Assembly: GCA_944345045.1 (NCBI GenBank)
Contig: CALVMI010000022.1
Coordinates: 1-40,275 of the forward strand
Length of the DNA: 40,275 nt
Reading direction: 5' to 3'
DNA from: an uncultured Bacilli bacterium
Lineage (GTDB): Bacteria > Bacillota_I > Bacilli_A > RF39 > UBA660
Each line of letters starts with the position of its first letter. Position 1 is the stretch's first letter. This document shows positions 38,333 through 40,275 of the stretch, in pieces. Under the pieces are notes generated by a model, which made no database searches, was not told the DNA's origin, and saw only the letters and a program-made list of their open reading frames with translations. The translations under genes were made by a program, and so were the position numbers.

Positions 38333-39844
38333 ATGGAAAAAACATATTATGATGTGATAGTAATAGGCGCGGGTAACGGTGGCCTAGTTTCTGCTTTGAC
38401 ATTACAAAAAAAAGGCAAAAAAGTATTACTTTTAGAAAAAGGTCGTGTTCCTGGAGGTTTTGCTTCCTCATTTATTCGCGGTCGTTTTGAATTTGAAGCA
38501 AGTTTACATGAGCTTTGTGAGTATGGAAGTGAAGAAAATCCTGGTGAAGTTTTTGAAGTATTTAAACGTCTAGGAATTCAAGATAAATTACATACGAAAG
38601 TAATTCCTGAAACGTTTTCTGTTTATAGTCTAGACGATAAAGAATGTTATGAAATGCCAGTAGGTGAAGAAGCTTTTATCGAGAAAATGGAAAGTTATGT
38701 ACCAAATAGTCGTGAAAGCATGAAATTGTTTTTTGATCTTTGTCGAGAAGTAAAAAAGGCATTTGCTTACTTTGCTGAAACTAAAGGGCATCCCAAAACA
38801 GAAGTTTTGATGGAACAATTTCCAAGATTTATGGTAATTGCTCCTTATTCAGTGGAAAAAGTACTTTCTAAAATTCATATGCCGAGAAAGGCCATGGATA
38901 TTCTAGAAACTTATTGGAGTTATTTAGGAAGCCCAGCTTCAAAACTTAGCTTTGCTCACTATGCTTCCATGATATATTCCTATATAACTTTAGGTCCCGT
39001 AATTTTAGAAGAAACAAGTCATGAAATCTCTCTTATGTTAAGTCAAGAATTTACAAACTCTGGTGGTGAAATACGTTACTTAACAGCTGTTAAAGAAATA
39101 GTAGTGGAAAATAATCAAGTAACTGGCCTCATCACAAGTGATTCCGAACATTTTTTTACCTCACATATTATTGCCAATATTTCACCAACAAATGTGTATG
39201 GTAAAATGATTAAAGAAGAGCTTGTTCCATCTAAAGCTAAATCGCTAGTTAATATGCACGAGTTAGGAGCTAAAGGAATATGTGTCTATCTAGGCCTTAA
39301 TAAATCCATGAAAGAATTAGGTCTTAAAAATTATACATATTTTATTTATCATACCTTAGATAGCGATGAAGAATTTAAAAGAATGCATCATCTTTTCAGT
39401 GGAAATGTAGTCGCGACATTAAAAGATGAAAGTGAAGACACATCAATTTTAAATTTAACAAGTCTTGTTTTTAAAGATGGTTTTGATAGGTTAGTAACCA
39501 AAGAAAACTATTTTCAAATAAAAGAAGAAATTGCTAATTCACTCATCACATCTTTTGAACAAGCCACAGGCGTATCTATTCGGGAAAGTATCGAAGAAAT
39601 CGAAATTGCTACACCTGTAACTTTTGCAAGATACGGAGGGCATCCTGATGGAGCAATTTATGGTTATTTAGCTGAAGGACTTGATAATCTTCTTCCAAGA
39701 ATGATGAATGAAGAACAAGAAATTTTCATTAAAGGTCTTCGTTTCTGTGGTGGTTTTGGAAGCCGTCTTTCTGGTTATAGTTCTTCCTATATTAATGGCG
39801 AACAAGAAGCATTAAAAACGTTAGGAGAGATGAGTAATGAGTGA
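38333..39844 (+). CDS. NAD(P)/FAD oxidoreductase, phytoene desaturase (CrtI/RetSat)-like
   Basis: A 503-residue flavoprotein. The N-terminus DVIVIGAGNGGLVSALTLQKKGKKVLLLEKGRVPGGFASSF contains the GxGxxG...E dinucleotide motif and the PGG signature of the amine-oxidase/CrtI class. FEFEASLHEL follows, and the C-terminal region PDGAIYGYLAEGLDNLLPRM plus FCGGFGSRLSGYSSSYINGEQEAL binds FAD again. Related enzymes desaturate or saturate lipids and carotenoids, or have unknown substrates; no carotenoid genes are nearby. The ATG at 38333 follows GAAGGGG; the -10 TATACT at 38306-38311 has an extended TGG. It overlaps the next gene by eight bases, a ferredoxin-reductase-like protein that could supply electrons. 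Confidence 0.82.
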   Translation: MEKTYYDVIVIGAGNGGLVSALTLQKKGKKVLLLEKGRVPGGFASSFIRGRFEFEASLHELCEYGSEENPGEVFEVFKRLGIQDKLHTKVIPETFSVYSLDDKECYEMPVGEEAFIEKMESYVPNSRESMKLFFDLCREVKKAFAYFAETKGHPKTEVLMEQFPRFMVIAPYSVEKVLSKIHMPRKAMDILETYWSYLGSPASKLSFAHYASMIYSYITLGPVILEETSHEISLMLSQEFTNSGGEIRYLTAVKEIVVENNQVTGLITSDSEHFFTSHIIANISPTNVYGKMIKEELVPSKAKSLVNMHELGAKGICVYLGLNKSMKELGLKNYTYFIYHTLDSDEEFKRMHHLFSGNVVATLKDESEDTSILNLTSLVFKDGFDRLVTKENYFQIKEEIANSLITSFEQATGVSIRESIEEIEIATPVTFARYGGHPDGAIYGYLAEGLDNLLPRMMNEEQEIFIKGLRFCGGFGSRLSGYSSSYINGEQEALKTLGEMSNE

Positions 39845-40275
39845 ATTTAAAATTGGCATGCATGCTAAATTAGATATGTTAAAATTTAAAAATCTAGGAA
39901 TAAATCGCGATAAAAAAATAACCAAAACATCTTCAAAACAAATTCATTTAAATTACAAAGCTAATGAATTAGCAACGATTCTACATCCAAATGGAATAAG
40001 AGTAGCAATAACTCAAATCATCAAAGAAACAGAAGACACCAAATCCTTTTATTTAAAACCGCAAAATATGTCTTTGATGCCACCTTTTATGCCAGGACAA
40101 TATGTTACTTTATGCGTGACTATAGACGGTCGAACATATAAAAGACCATATTCGATTAGTAGTTCACCATCTGCTTTACAAGAATATCGAATCACAATCA
40201 AAAAAGAAGAAAATGGCATCGTTTCTAATTATATGTTTAATGAAGCCAAAGAAAATGATCAATTAAATCTTTTAG
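39837..40275 (+). CDS. FAD-binding ferredoxin-reductase-type oxidoreductase (partial, 5' part)
   Basis: The gene runs off the window after about 146 codons. It starts at ATG 39837 inside the end of the previous gene, with AGGAGAG upstream. After a basic N-terminal tail of about 50 residues, the beta-barrel FAD domain of the ferredoxin-NADP reductase family is visible: FMPGQYVTLCVTIDGRTYKRPYSISSSPSA, where RPYSxSS binds the flavin phosphate. An NAD-binding domain, and perhaps a C-terminal 2Fe-2S domain, is expected beyond the window. Tight overlap with the CrtI-like gene implies they work together. Confidence 0.8.
   Translation, partial: MSEFKIGMHAKLDMLKFKNLGINRDKKITKTSSKQIHLNYKANELATILHPNGIRVAITQIIKETEDTKSFYLKPQNMSLMPPFMPGQYVTLCVTIDGRTYKRPYSISSSPSALQEYRITIKKEENGIVSNYMFNEAKENDQLNLL

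Noticed and set aside
1..40275. CRISPR arrays, insertion sequences with transposases, rRNA genes, or stop-codon recoding
   Set aside because: No regularly spaced repeats, transposase motifs or rRNA were seen; TGA ends several well-supported genes and does not occur inside conserved frames.

Overview
The window is AT-rich DNA from a low-GC, Gram-positive, spore-forming bacterium. Three sporulation genes are recognisable: spoIVA, cotE and a spoVIF-like gene. CotE and SpoVIF point to class Bacilli rather than Clostridia. FeoAB, a phosphoketolase and the AT-rich Erysipelotrichales/RF39-like style suggest an anaerobic, gut-type Bacilli relative, but this lineage is inferred. TGA is an ordinary stop codon (feoA, ymfF, rasP and others end in it) and Trp is read from TGG, so this is not the mycoplasma code.

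Layout. 1-3486: end of feoA, feoB and an FAD/Rieske oxidoreductase. 3495-6100: an unknown gene, tRNA-Thr, a CYTH protein and decayed intergenic DNA bracketed by a perfect 28-bp direct repeat. 6166-9397: a zinc-ribbon membrane protein pair and a VanZ-RDD fusion. 9386-10870: a compact UvrD-like helicase that appears to be transcribed leaderless. 10974-15205: an operon of an alanine-racemase-type enzyme, a D-aspartate-ligase-like ATP-grasp protein and an asparagine synthetase, a plausible peptidoglycan D-Asx cross-bridge module. 15337-16747: seven tRNAs around a small XRE regulator and a small unknown gene. 16784-20110: an orphan MvaI/BcnI-type nuclease, an anchored NlpC/P60-like protein and an ATP-grasp protein. 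20193-26672: phosphoketolase, dGTPase-like HD protein, a YmfF/YmfH M16 pair and a HIT protein. 26752-29780: cotE with a sigma-K-like promoter, rpsP-khpA behind a palindromic promoter, a lone prepilin and der. 29795-31979: five small XRE-type regulators on alternating strands, interrupted by a spoVIF-like gene and followed by the frameshifted tail of a reverse transcriptase. 32035-36496: spoIVA, HU, cdsA, rasP and a pentapeptide-repeat protein. 36779-36949: two tRNAs on the minus strand. 37103-40275: a lipoprotein, a ferritin-like protein, a CrtI-type oxidoreductase and the start of a ferredoxin-reductase-like gene.

The genome is compact. Several genes end inside their own terminator hairpin (phosphoketolase, khpA, ferritin-like gene, the convergent ymfH/HIT pair), and many promoters match sigma-A with exact 17-bp spacing. 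The observations most worth a second look are the racemase/ATP-grasp/AsnB operon, the XRE cluster with inverted-repeat operators and RT remnant, the -35 palindrome at rpsP, and the leaderless-type starts of two minus-strand DNA-metabolism genes.
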